A model generated the notes under the pieces. The model ran no database searches, was not told the origin of the DNA, and worked only from the letters and a program-made list of their open reading frames with translations. From Albugo candida (taxonomy: Eukaryota; Oomycota; Peronosporomycetes; Albuginales), in contig JBDOQK010000003.1 in the NCBI GenBank assembly GCA_040437565.1, positions 806,001 to 870,000 of the forward strand: a stretch of DNA of 64,000 nucleotides, given 5' to 3'. Made by a program: the position numbers and the translations under genes. This document shows positions 42,225-54,748 of this stretch, piece after piece. Every line of letters begins with the position of its first letter. Positions within the stretch are counted from its first letter, which is position 1.

Positions 42225-43449
42225 CTAGTATTGATAATCTTTCCATTTCAGCATCACAACAAGAATCAAAACCAGTGCGTACACAGCTCCTACGACCCGA
42301 AAATTGAATCCATCCCAAATCGAAATCGGTTTTGCTGTGGTGATGATCGGTCGAGAGGAATTGGAATTGTGGGCACTGCAAGTCGCCTGACATGAGCCGC
42401 ACGGACATTGTTTTATCGCATTTTTGGAACTGATCGAATCGAGTCGCTGTGCCTGTTGTGGTAAACTTTGACGAACTGTATCGTTTTCCACAATCGAGTA
42501 GTTGGAGCAGCTGAGTACGCTATGGTCGAATGCATGAGGTACGGTATCATTAAAATGTAAAAACAGGTACTCTCCGTGCGCGATTGCCCCGGTCTGAGCC
42601 TGATAATTCAAAAATCCTAGCGAGGATTTCATTGCTGCCGCCATCGACACAATCGCCGTGCTCTTACACGAGTCGAATAACGAGCAGGTCAATTCCTTTT
42701 GCAGCGAGATATCCATCTACAGTACAATATGAGCATTAGTAGGTGTCTTCACTTCTTCAAATTCCACTCAACCTCCAGGACTTTAACGTGATCCGTGCCT
42801 GTCATTGGATCTGGACGATAATGTACGCTTGGATACGGTGAGTGCATTTTCATAAAATTGGACTGATGAGGAGAGCAAATAAGACCACACCATAACATCA
42901 TGAGATTGGAAGCGCATGCATCACATCCGCCAGCTGCATTCTTCCCGAAAACACTCGATAATAGTTTGAAATTCTCTGCGAGTCCTTGGTTTTGTTCCCA
43001 TGAGCAGCAAGCTGCGTCCTTGTATTCGGGGCATTGAATCGAATATTGATCGCAATGCGGACCGGCGGTCATTCCGTCGTCCGCACAAACGCAATGACCA
43101 CGTATACATTGTCCGCGATCGTGACAATCGGACGCAATAGTGCAAATTCCACCCCCGGTAGCTATAAAGAACAAAATGTGAGCAAGTTACACTTTTTATA
43201 CGACAAAACGCGCTAACTATTAGCCCATCCGGTGCCACGCATCTAATGCTGAAAAAATGAGAGGTTTTCATTCGTGGAATGATAAAAACTCACAGGTTTC
43301 GCGATGGCAGGAATTGCGTACGCTTCGGGAATGCATTGTTTATAATCAGGGATATTATAAGGATTTACGCAGCGTTGTGTCATTGCACATGCGCCAAAAC
43401 ATTCGGAAATTTCAAGAGCGAGTAGCAAAAGATGGAAGAGCATGAACAT
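42225..43449 (-). CDS. Stand-alone Niemann-Pick C1 N-terminal-domain-like protein, membrane anchored
   Basis: Four exons (43449-43294, 43242-43218, 43161-42773, 42716-42225) join in frame to 353 aa. Order: signal peptide (MFMLFHLLLLALEISECFG); Cys-rich stretch including an EGF-like segment (CTIASDCHDRGQCIRGHCVC); a region matching the sterol-binding NPC1 N-terminal domain (DAACCSWEQ, GCDACASNLMMLWCGLICSP, LFDSCKS); a CPCGSCQATC segment; and one C-terminal helix (VVGAVYALVLILVVML) with a short basic tail. Full NPC1 has 13 membrane helices and a sterol-sensing domain. Here the protein stops after one helix, and the next gene is convergent only 88 bp away. The name rests on the Cys pattern. Start 43443 is also possible. 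Confidence 0.7.
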
Positions 43450-43565
43450 TGTCAGCAACCTTTTTTCATTAAATGTGTTGGGGTATGCATATAGCAAGGG
43501 TATGTATTTGCGCGATGTGAACAATACTTCATGAATTCTTCCCACAGAAATGGAACTTTATGAGC

Positions 43566-44669
43566 TCATTGACGCGGCTTTGGCGTCATGAAATCATCTC
43601 CATACTCCTTCATGAGAAAATCCAAAGGATCGGCAATGGTATCGTACTCGACACCATTCACCACAACTCGCTTAAATGGCTCGACTTGCTCGTTTTTCAA
43701 CAGCCTTGATTGATTCTTAATCTGATCGATGCGCCAATGTGAATCACCTTCTTTCTCCATCTCGTACATATCAAGATATGGAATCACACGAATCGGAACA
43801 TCCATCTGAGTGTTGGGATCATACAAATTGCCTGCTAGCGGGTGATCTGGAGCCACGCAAACGCGATAAATACTCTGATAAAACACGTGATATCCCTTCC
43901 GAGCCATTGCATGCTGAAACGTAGACATGTCGAATGCACCGATGTGTTGATATCCAAGATCAGCGTCTTCAGTGAACGGAATGATAGACTGATTACGGAA
44001 AGCGCCCAAGAGCGATCCAAACAAAAGCACTGGTTGACCTCCCATCTTTCTCAACTCTTCATAAGCGTCTAATAACAGCATGTGAAGCACACTTCCAAAG
44101 CATCGAGTCGCTGAGGTCTTGGGTACTAGGATATCTAGCCGATCGGGGACCACGCAGTATGGCTCGTCAATCCTTCCCGTGATGGGTAGACAAGCTTGCC
44201 AATTTTTCCGTTGTCGAGCGATGTAATCATCCAGGCATAAGTGACGATGAGAACCTTGTAATCTTGGTGGACCAAACACTCGACTCGCAGTGCTGGAAAG
44301 CGCATCAAAATCATGACCTTGATCGTGTCCAGAGCTGTAATCGCGGAAGACGAAAGATGATGGCATACATGAGCTTTCCGATAGATCAATGGATGGTTTC
44401 ACTATAAGAAAGCCGAATTGAGTGAGCAGAAGAAAGACTCCAACCAAGAAAAGTCCAATTTGTAGAGATAAGAACACCCAACGATCCAAAATGCTTTTGT
44501 GTGAGTTGTCGAGATGAAACACACAGAAGCGACTTCTTTTCGTGCAGCATTGATAATTGATATGCATGCTGCATCTCGGTAGACATTGACCGCTAGTCTT
44601 ACGTCCTTGCCGCAACGTCGATGATGCAGAGACCATACAACATGGAGTCGCTGGTCGATTCGTTGTCAT
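43566..44669 (-). CDS. LicD/fukutin-like transferase, type II membrane protein
   Basis: Single exon, 367 aa. Basic, Cys-rich cytosolic N-terminus, one signal anchor (about 70-91, LQIGLFLVGVFLLLTQFGFL), then a luminal domain. The family signature is LLFGSLLGAFRNQSIIPFTE followed by DADLGY (about 213-240), equivalent to the G-LLGA-R and DDDIDI motifs of LicD and fukutin-family nucleotidyl/sugar-phosphate transferases. A C-terminal DPLDFLMKEYGDDFM also fits the family, where an aspartate/tyrosine stretch ends the domain. Likely Golgi or ER enzyme transferring a phospho-sugar or phospho-alcohol to glycans; the substrate cannot be told from sequence. Tandem with the NPC1-like gene, 116 bp apart. 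Confidence 0.8.
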   Translation of the reverse strand: MTTNRPATPCCMVSASSTLRQGRKTSGQCLPRCSMHINYQCCTKRSRFCVFHLDNSHKSILDRWVFLSLQIGLFLVGVFLLLTQFGFLIVKPSIDLSESSCMPSSFVFRDYSSGHDQGHDFDALSSTASRVFGPPRLQGSHRHLCLDDYIARQRKNWQACLPITGRIDEPYCVVPDRLDILVPKTSATRCFGSVLHMLLLDAYEELRKMGGQPVLLFGSLLGAFRNQSIIPFTEDADLGYQHIGAFDMSTFQHAMARKGYHVFYQSIYRVCVAPDHPLAGNLYDPNTQMDVPIRVIPYLDMYEMEKEGDSHWRIDQIKNQSRLLKNEQVEPFKRVVVNGVEYDTIADPLDFLMKEYGDDFMTPKPRQ

Positions 44670-44748
44670 TGCAAAGTACGAGCCAAAAGACGCGTCTGCT
44701 ACTATTTTCGGATCGCTGCGAGTAATTCATGTGACATGTGAATTGTGG

Positions 44749-47700
44749 CTATGCGTTCGATGAGTCACTTCCACTGCTACTTATGGCGGCATGTGACTTG
44801 GCTTTCGCGGTGCGGATGACTAAAGCGACTTCTTTCGTTTTGATTCGATACGATTCGTTACTGATTGTGTCTATTGGACCATTCAGAAGCAAAGGAAGTG
44901 ACGAGTTATTTGAATGTACTGTCTTGAGAGAAGCTTGAATCGCTCTTCGATCGTCTTCGCTCCAAACATTTGCTTCCACACGCGAATCAATGACGAGAAA
45001 AAATTCAGGATCGCTGTTTGTCGATATCTGAGCCGCCAATTCACTCGCACATGAGAATTCCAGTGTGTAGGCTTCCAACATGTTGATACTTTGCCGGAAT
45101 TGTGGTATGCGTGCGAATTGAACAAATTTTGGTGCGATTGAGAATGCGCTGCTACTTTGTCGAACCAGAAAGTCGATAAGGTCGTTTGATTTATATGATT
45201 CTTCATTTTCCGGTTTATATTGGTGGATGAGTTCTTTCTTCTTCGCATGAAGAAACCGCCAGGACGATCGATCCAACAACGCGATCGTGACGACTTGGTG
45301 AGGCAACGATTTGGATTCAGGACTTTCGAGTATTTCTGCAATTATACTTCGACCTTCGTACAATGAGAAACTCATCAATTTGCCCAGTATACATCCGTCC
45401 ACAAGAATGCCTGTCAGGTGTCCTTGCCGACTGTCACGCAAGCGAATATGTTGGGTGGTCATACAATCTTGTACGCACCCTTTTTCCACAAATATGTTCC
45501 ACACTTGCTGTCGAACGTTTTCCACTCGCATATGTTCTCCAATGACAATATTTTGCACGAACGAAAGGGTAGAATCTTGATCCGTTAGTCGAAGTATCAG
45601 CTCCGATGGAAGAATTGAGCTTTCTGGTGCAGCAAGTATGGATGGCGCCTCCGCAGTACGATTGTACAGCATTAGACGACAATTGTATTCTCCTACTCCA
45701 AGCGGTATGCCTTCCACCACATGAATCGTATTGTTGTTTCCAATTGAAAGCTTGTAAAGAGTGCTGTCAATAGCTTTAAGCTCGATACCTGCAGTATTAG
45801 CCCCACGTAAGAGTTTGAACTGGTCAGCTGGGATACAAATCCGTTTCTCAATTTCGTTCTTCAAAGCGCGAACCGTCTCTCGCCGGTCGATGCGAATAGC
45901 TAATGTTGGTAATGTGGAGTAACGTATATTCACATTGATCATATTCGCCTCTTTCTCGTAGAATTTTGCAGCTTCTGAAGGTGCTTCTGGATCCTGACAC
46001 TCTTCAACGATCACTTCTGTGCCACTTGCAATATTCAAATCATCTTCGAGCTTTAAAGCCAATGTCTGAGGTGAGTTATCAGGGTTCAACATCGTGATTG
46101 GATTCTGTGAATAGGCTGCATAACTTCGTTTCAACATCCGAAAGTTGCTTTCTGCAGCAGTGAAGTTGAACTTGTTCCTGATCGTTTCATATAGTTCACC
46201 AACTGTGGAGTCTTGTGGTAATTGGATCCAGCGAGACTTGATGCTCGAATCGTTGCATTGGGCCGTTGCCGGCAGGTAGCGCTTCACAAACACTTGCAAC
46301 TTCTCTTCATCAAACTTTTCCCACTCTTCTTCGGCTTCTTTTGATTCCAAAAGTAGTTGATGTCCTTCTGAGATGCCAATCTCCTGACATGTTTTGAATA
46401 AGCGATCGTCATACGTATGCAACGCGATACCGTTGTAGTCGTTATAGCGACGCAGCCGGACGAGCTCAAGAGATTCAGGTAGAGTGATGCCCTGTTGAGT
46501 AAGTGATGCTGCATCGTTCTTGAATGTGTCGAACACTACTTTGACCGCTTCGCTAATAGTCGTATCTTTGTATATCAAAATCTGCTTGTCCACTTTCTGG
46601 CCATAAGAGCCGCGTACAAACACTTGTAACATGATTTGTTTGGCACGTTCCAGTTGTTGACGTTCTCTAAGGCGAAATCTGGACTCTTCCTGCTCGATTC
46701 TCGCTTTCAAGTAGACGGGAATTTCTTCCTTCGAGACTGAATTTACATTGCGAGCCGATGATAAAAGTCGATACATGAGCATGTAAGCACATGTGGTGTA
46801 GTTGGAGCGATACCCATATTTGTTCCCATTGGTCGATTGACCTCCAAAGGCTACACTGACGTCGTGCTCTGTGATTTCTGAAACGTGCGCATCATTAAAG
46901 TTGTACCATTTTCCATTTTCAAAATTCTTGATATACGCATAATAATGTCCACCGAGTGCACTACCGGAGTGCATAAGTACAGAGTACAGCTCATACACAT
47001 TTGGTCCTTCCTCGAATAACCCGTTCACATCAAAGTCTGGATCCCAAGTATCTACCACACGGTCTTCGCTACTGATTTGTGCCGTCTTTTCACAGTCAAT
47101 CTCGTCTTGCACGGGCCAGAGATTCGATCTATCTTGTTCTCTATGCTTTTGCTCAATATCATGATCTTGCGTTCCTGAGCATCCATTGACTTTCCGCCGT
47201 TGCATCACCTCTAATTCATGACGTTCCAGCGATATTCTTCGTGCCAATTGCCCTTTCTTCCTGCTGTGAGTTGATTGCAGCTCAGCATCACCACTCGCAC
47301 CATCGCCTTTTATCTCCTCATTTGACAGAAACGAGTTCATATCCAGATACTTTGGGAATGTGATGCGATCGTGAAGTTTGATACGGTCCATTGTGTTGTA
47401 ATCGAAATCAAATCGCTTCAACTGTAAGGAAAGCAAATACGGAAGCCGATGAAATTTGAGTCCTTTGATTGCATCCCTCTTCGTTTCACATTTATCGCAT
47501 TTCCATTGATTTTCTTTGTCCAATACCTCCGGCTTGAGGAAAAACTCGAGTGCTTTTTCCAGACTTTCAATTTTGCGCACAGTAAATGCATTATCTTCCA
47601 TGCCAAATGGACGAATTACCAATGAGAGATCAAGAAAGTGGTCCATACGACTGCTTTCGTACCCACAAGTACAGCATTTGACGTAATCTTTGAGTGTTCC

Positions 47701-48354
47701 ACGGTATAATTCATTGACAAAGTCTTCTTTGCAAGTTCCTTTGAAAGAATGCTCGAGCGCGTCTAAAAACACACGACATAGCTCTTGCACGTCGTGCTGC
47801 TGAAAGACGTCATTTCCTGTCCACCCAAAACTCCGCGTGAGTGATTTTGTGTCCACGCACGTCTTGGAAGTCGTCTGAAGCTTCGCAAAGAGCTTTTGAA
47901 GTTGAAGTGGAATATTTTCCTTCTCATCTTCAACTTCGTCGTCAGAATCCTGACTGAGCTCAATATTTGGATGAGCTACACTATTTTCAGCAACATGTGG
48001 GCTGATCTTAGGATATTCCCATTGATATAATCCTTGTCGGAATTCCGGTGTCATGTATAGCGTTTGTAATAAACTATTCATGTAACAAGTTGCACCTTGA
48101 TTAGATAGACCTGTCATGTTGCGTTTATTGGAACCGGTAGCGGGATTGGTCGAATGCATGGAGGTGTTCAAAACGGACACCTTGTCTTCTAAGTCTGTTG
48201 GCTCCCCAGAGTTGTGGGAATGCACACTTTGTAATTCAGAAATCGTCTTCTTGAATTTATGACGCGGTGATTCGCTATATTGCACGCTTTGATCACTTTG
48301 TGATGGAATTGCGGAGTCTCCATTTGCAGCACCATAGACTTCGGGGCTGACCAT
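44749..48354 (-). CDS. USP7: USP7-type ubiquitin-specific protease lacking the TRAF/MATH domain
   Basis: Single-exon 1201-aa protein. The USP catalytic core starts at GLSNQGATCYMNSLLQTLYM with nucleophile Cys90 and ends with the catalytic His in LGGHYYAYIKN (about 466) and WYNFNDAHVS. After the core come a long helical connector and several ubiquitin-like folds (e.g. VFVRGSYGQKVDKQILIYKD), as in the HUBL array of USP7 and plant UBP12/13. In those proteins a TRAF/MATH substrate-binding domain precedes the catalytic core. Here only about 80 mostly disordered residues do, and the 316 bp upstream leave no room for it. Predicted nuclear deubiquitinase. The missing domain suggests different substrate choice or regulation. 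A basic and Ser-rich insertion sits inside the catalytic domain (about 360-440). Confidence 0.9.
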   Translation of the reverse strand: MVSPEVYGAANGDSAIPSQSDQSVQYSESPRHKFKKTISELQSVHSHNSGEPTDLEDKVSVLNTSMHSTNPATGSNKRNMTGLSNQGATCYMNSLLQTLYMTPEFRQGLYQWEYPKISPHVAENSVAHPNIELSQDSDDEVEDEKENIPLQLQKLFAKLQTTSKTCVDTKSLTRSFGWTGNDVFQQHDVQELCRVFLDALEHSFKGTCKEDFVNELYRGTLKDYVKCCTCGYESSRMDHFLDLSLVIRPFGMEDNAFTVRKIESLEKALEFFLKPEVLDKENQWKCDKCETKRDAIKGLKFHRLPYLLSLQLKRFDFDYNTMDRIKLHDRITFPKYLDMNSFLSNEEIKGDGASGDAELQSTHSRKKGQLARRISLERHELEVMQRRKVNGCSGTQDHDIEQKHREQDRSNLWPVQDEIDCEKTAQISSEDRVVDTWDPDFDVNGLFEEGPNVYELYSVLMHSGSALGGHYYAYIKNFENGKWYNFNDAHVSEITEHDVSVAFGGQSTNGNKYGYRSNYTTCAYMLMYRLLSSARNVNSVSKEEIPVYLKARIEQEESRFRLRERQQLERAKQIMLQVFVRGSYGQKVDKQILIYKDTTISEAVKVVFDTFKNDAASLTQQGITLPESLELVRLRRYNDYNGIALHTYDDRLFKTCQEIGISEGHQLLLESKEAEEEWEKFDEEKLQVFVKRYLPATAQCNDSSIKSRWIQLPQDSTVGELYETIRNKFNFTAAESNFRMLKRSYAAYSQNPITMLNPDNSPQTLALKLEDDLNIASGTEVIVEECQDPEAPSEAAKFYEKEANMINVNIRYSTLPTLAIRIDRRETVRALKNEIEKRICIPADQFKLLRGANTAGIELKAIDSTLYKLSIGNNNTIHVVEGIPLGVGEYNCRLMLYNRTAEAPSILAAPESSILPSELILRLTDQDSTLSFVQNIVIGEHMRVENVRQQVWNIFVEKGCVQDCMTTQHIRLRDSRQGHLTGILVDGCILGKLMSFSLYEGRSIIAEILESPESKSLPHQVVTIALLDRSSWRFLHAKKKELIHQYKPENEESYKSNDLIDFLVRQSSSAFSIAPKFVQFARIPQFRQSINMLEAYTLEFSCASELAAQISTNSDPEFFLVIDSRVEANVWSEDDRRAIQASLKTVHSNNSSLPLLLNGPIDTISNESYRIKTKEVALVIRTAKAKSHAAISSSGSDSSNA

Positions 48355-48670
48355 TTTCTTTGATTAGAGTTCCTAATCAGATCCGACGCTATTTTGGGTG
48401 AGAACGTTACAAGGAAATAACGTCGGATCAGATCTGACTCAGTGAAGCTGAATACTTTCCCCAAGCGTATATATCATATGATAGCGGTTATTATATTAGA
48501 TGGGTAGGAATGAGTCACATTCCAGCTAGCTGAAAATAAAGTAAGCTCTTCTATCAATAAATACAGTGCTGCTTGGGTAGAAAACAGCATATTTCCCCAG
48601 TCATAACCACCCGCATTACGCAAGCGTTCGTTTCTGCAAGTTTCGTTATTTTCGGGCGCACGCGAAGGTG
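48355..48670. other. Divergent intergenic region between USP7 and the Dsc3-like gene
   Basis: 316 bp holding two promoters. A minus-strand open frame overlaps it (to 48464) but is out of frame with USP7 and lacks a good start. I see no MATH-domain exon here. Confidence 0.6.
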
Positions 48671-49803
48671 ATGGACGGAGTCAAACAAGAACAAATAGAC
48701 CCTATTGCATGTGAGAATGTAAGTCCTCATCTACATGACGTTATGTGCCAGTTTCCGACATCTGCTTGACTTAGGACAATCACACGCTCGAAAATGATGA
48801 AATCGACGAAAGGGAAGAGTGCTTGGGGCCTAAAGTATTATTGAAAATAAAAACACTGAGCGAAAAGCCAATAGAAGTCGAAATACTACATACAGCAATG
48901 GTCGGAGAGCTAAAGCAAATCATCAAAGTCCGAGTGAATGGGGATGGCAAGTTCCTCCGATTGATTCATCATGTTTGTGCCGGTTGCAATGTGGCGCAAG
49001 TTTTTATCTGATTTTTGATGAGTAGGGGAAAATTCTAGCCGATGACAAGTCGTCTTTGCAGTTTTACAAGATCAAATCAGGAGATTTCATTCATTGTGCT
49101 GTCAGTTCAATACCGCCAAAAGCAGTCGGACAGCAGGTAAATGGTGTCTGAGACACGGTAATGACTTCGATTTGACAAATTGCTGATATATTAGCTCATT
49201 GTCCCCGGTAACGTGCAAGAAGAACGTGATGATCAGAATCGCAGAGGTTTTGATCGTTTGCGTGATCGAATGAGTCGAGACGAAGTGCAAGCTCTTCGAT
49301 TATATTTCTACCCTCAAATTTCTGCATTCATTCGGGAAGCTGAGACTGTGGAAAATGAAAATAGTGAGGATCGAATTTATCGACTAGAGGAGGAATGGAT
49401 GAATACACAGGGGCCCCAGTCCGAATTTGGTGAGGTCATCCTCATTAGCCTTCTTCTTACACGGATTTAAATGATATCTTTTGTAGCACTAAATGTGATG
49501 CCATCGGCTCGTATAGCGTTGGAACATCAAATTGACATGACCGGTCTGGGAGGATCGATTTTGGCAGCGGATAACGAAGGCACAGGAACAGAGTTTTTGT
49601 GGGGATTCTTGATGGGACTTTTACTCGGAGTGTTCATGCTATTGATGGTACGTGACTATTTAGCAGACTGCGTGGCTAAGACTGCTAACATTTTTCATTA
49701 GCTTTTGGACAGATCTGTCCCACGAAAGCAGAAAATTGGTCTGCTATCAGGTGTCGGCGTCAACTTTGTCTTGAGTATTGTGCCAAAAGCAATGGCAACA
49801 TAG
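48671..49803 (+). CDS. Dsc3-like ubiquitin-like-domain membrane protein (Dsc E3 ligase subunit type)
   Basis: Six exons (48671-48718, 48775-48972, 49026-49136, 49195-49429, 49487-49647, 49702-49803) join in frame to 284 aa. An N-terminal ubiquitin-like fold (LLKIKTLSEKPIEVEILHTA, RLIHHGKILADDKSSL) is followed by the DUF2407 C-terminal signature of Dsc3: RGFDRLRDRMSRDEVQALR, a RLEEEWM helix and two hydrophobic segments (EFLWGFLMGLLLGVFMLLM; IGLLSGVGVNFVLSIV). In fission yeast and Aspergillus, Dsc3 belongs to the Golgi Dsc ubiquitin ligase that releases SREBP and degrades orphan membrane proteins. Animal TMUB1/2 are distant relatives. The stop (TAG, 49801) falls within the 26-bp overlap flanking a gap, so it is present in both copies. 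Confidence 0.8.
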
Positions 49804-49931
49804 GCNNNNNNNNNNNNNNNNNNNNNNNNNNNNNNNNNNNNNNNNNNNNNNNNNNNNNNNNNNNNNNNNNNNNNNNNNNNNNNNNNNNNNNNNNNNNNNN
49901 NNNNNGTGCCAAAAGCAATGGCAACATAGGC
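49780..49931 (+). repeat. 26-bp direct duplication flanking a 100-N gap (49806-49905)
   Basis: 49780-49805 equals 49906-49931. It covers the last codons and stop of the Dsc3-like gene. Interpreted as unmerged contig overlap. Confidence 0.85.
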
Positions 49932-50074
49932 GATAGTTGCTCGAGATAGAGTAGTCCACATAACAATAGTGTAAGCATATTCTCCATACAGTATAGGACA
50001 CTGTACATATGATTTGTCATGATTGGCTGTAATATCCACTTTCACTAATATGAAGTGATAAGTGTGTGGAATAG

Positions 50075-51567
50075 ATGTTGCGGGCATTATCGGAAGATGC
50101 CAATAGCGTAGTAGAAAATAACGAAGTATCTGACGCTGTCACTCCAACTGAAATTGACGACCATCATCATAATCAGTCCTTATCAGACGACCTACCTAGA
50201 AAAAAGCGCAAATTTGCGACAATGACGAAAGAACTCAGCCCCGATCAAAAAGCTATTGTAAAACTTCATGTTTCCAGAGAAGCTACATCCGAAGGATTCG
50301 TTAAGTGTAATTTTTGCAACAAAGAAATCACATCTAAAAACGTTGACCGATGGGCATCTCATTTACGCGGATGCGGTAAGACACCGGAAGATGTGAAAGT
50401 ACAAATTCAGCCTTTTCGAACGGTTGTAAATGCACACGCGAATATCATTTCAGCTGCTCTTAGCGCTGCCAATGTACCACAAGCTTCACTTCAGCATAGC
50501 ACAAATACCAANNNNNNNNNNNNNNNNNNNNNNNNNNNNNNNNNNNNNNNNNNNNNNNNNNNNNNNNNNNNNNNNNNNNNNNNNNNNNNNNNNNNNNNNN
50601 NNNNNNNNNNNCCGGAAGATGTGAAAGTACAAATTCAGCCTTTTCGAACGGTTGTAAATGCACACGCGAATATCATTTCAGCTGCTCTTAGCGCTGCCAA
50701 TGTACCACAAGCTTCACTTCAGCATAGCACAAATACCAATCATCTTGGAAATCTACAAAATGCTATCACGACGAGCTATAATGAAGTATTCAAAGTTCAT
50801 GTTGCCAAAGATTACATGAAGTTTAATGCGGCTCACTTCATCGCATACAAAGTAAGAGTCGATATGGAAACATGGTGACCCAACTCAATGCATTCATCTC
50901 CTGTATTAGGGATACCGAGAAAAACTACATGGACATAACTATCGTGTTGCCGTGACACTAAGTGGAGTTGTGGGACCTGATGGATACGTCGTCGACTTTG
51001 GCGAAATTAAGAAAATTTCGCGGGTAATCAGCAAAGATTTGGATGAGTCATTTTTGGTACCAATGAACAGCGATGTTTTGAAGGTACAAAAGGTCTTGTA
51101 CACGTGGACAAAAACCTATATCTCAATTGTTTGTGTAGATTACATTTGATGGAACAAATGTGCACATTCTAACAGAAGACAATGCCAAATTTAGGTGACA
51201 TCATTCTGTGGGATTTTTGTAGAAAACGGACCAACGTTTCTCTTTTGGTGTGCTATATAGCTTTCCAAAATCCGATTGCTCGCTTTTGCCTATAGTCCAC
51301 TCCTCAGCAGAAGAATTGGCGATCTATTTCGTAAGTGCTTTGGCATCAAGCATCATGACGTTGTATCTCATTCTATCTTTTCTAGAGCAATCAGCTAATT
51401 GATGCGTTCACACTTGTCGCATTATTGGCAAGTAAATCCATTATCCTGAACTGACGTATCACACTTATCTATTCTACTCGCAGCAACGCGGAGTGAAGAA
51501 AATTGAAGTTAGCATTTCGGAAGCCAATATGCAACTTGCCTCCTACGAACGAACAATTCTCACCTAA
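50075..51567 (+). CDS. BED-type zinc finger fused to a 6-pyruvoyl-tetrahydropterin-synthase-like domain
   Basis: Six exons (50075-50851 including the gap, 50910-51083, 51139-51194, 51261-51330, 51386-51415, 51484-51567). After removing the N run and one 128-bp copy they give 320 aa in frame. N-terminal part: acidic/His stretch, a basic patch (RKKRK), then a BED-like finger (CNFCNKEITSKNVDRWASHL then C). C-terminal part: PTPS fold with zinc ligands in FNAAHF and LHGHNY, then VVDFGEIKK, LLPIVHSSAEELA and VSISEANMQLASYE. The residues before HGH read YREKL, with no catalytic Cys at the usual place, so classical PTPS chemistry is doubtful. The donor before the last intron (gtcgca) is weak but gives the only frame-consistent join. 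A nuclear, DNA-binding role is suggested by the finger but unproven. Confidence 0.8.
50384..50739 (+). repeat. 128-bp direct duplication flanking a 100-N gap (50512-50611)
   Basis: 50384-50511 equals 50612-50739, within the linker of the BED/PTPS gene. Collapsing it keeps the reading frame. Confidence 0.88.
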
Positions 51568-51705
51568 CAGCCATTGGATGAAAATGCGATCATTTATATC
51601 CAGCCATATCTCGTTTAATGTCTACCATTAATTTAAAACCTACAACATCAATTAAACCTCAAATACACATTCTCGACTTTTCCGCATTTAAAGAGTAAAG
51701 ACTCC

Positions 51706-54037
<2,332 letters not shown>

Positions 54038-54225
54038 ATTGAGCTAAAACTCTTCAACAACAAATGCGCTCTTCAATCCTCCATCCTTGTCATCATGACA
54101 GTGTGGAATTAGAGAGTTCTTTCGACTCGTCGGACGAGTTGTAAGAAGAAAAATAACTCTAAAAAAGATAGTGAAATTGCTTTGTGCTGCATTCCTTCTG
54201 CTTTATTGTTATGCGTATCCACAAA

Positions 54226-54541
54226 TCAGTTCTCAGAGAGCATTTTTGCTTTTCGTTTGCACTCCAAATCGAAAAAATCACAATCGGAGTATTTCCATGG
54301 GAACGGCTTATTACGCAGTTTAAGGTACGCGTACTCGGGTTTCTCTTCGTCGTGCTCGTGATGTTCGCCCAAATGTGAAATGACTGTGACGACAGTGAAC
54401 ACACTGGTGAATGCTATCATTCCCATTGATATTTGCTTCCATCGAGCCACTTGCTCTGCGCATTCAAATTCAGTACTTTAGAGAGAGTATAAATGAATGC
54501 GCTTGTGTACCTTTCGCTTCATGTTCTGTAGCAGAAGACAT
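54226..54541 (-). CDS. COX6A: Cytochrome c oxidase subunit 6A
   Basis: Two exons (54541-54511, 54455-54226) join across a 55-nt intron to 86 aa. One transmembrane helix (MGMIAFTSVFTVVTVISHL) is followed by the COX6A signature with paired His/acidic residues and PEYAYLKLRNKPFPW. The tail after PFPW (DCDFFDLECKRKAKM) is not typical of animal subunits and contains two Cys. Inner mitochondrial membrane, peripheral part of complex IV. The short exon 1 (MSSATEHEAK) has no obvious cleavable presequence. Confidence 0.85.
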
Positions 54542-54748
54542 TTGCCGTGCATTCGACGAGATTGACTTGGTTGAAATACGGTTTAATTTACGCAGTAGGG
54601 ACTAACAAAACATCCTTAGCAACGGCACATCGCGCATGATAACGCACCATTTTCTTGTCAAGAAGTATTATGGGAAGCACCCGAACCGGTTTATGCGGTA
54701 TTTATCGATATCTTTCTGTTTCGACGAAAAAATGGAAGTGTCTCTAAA

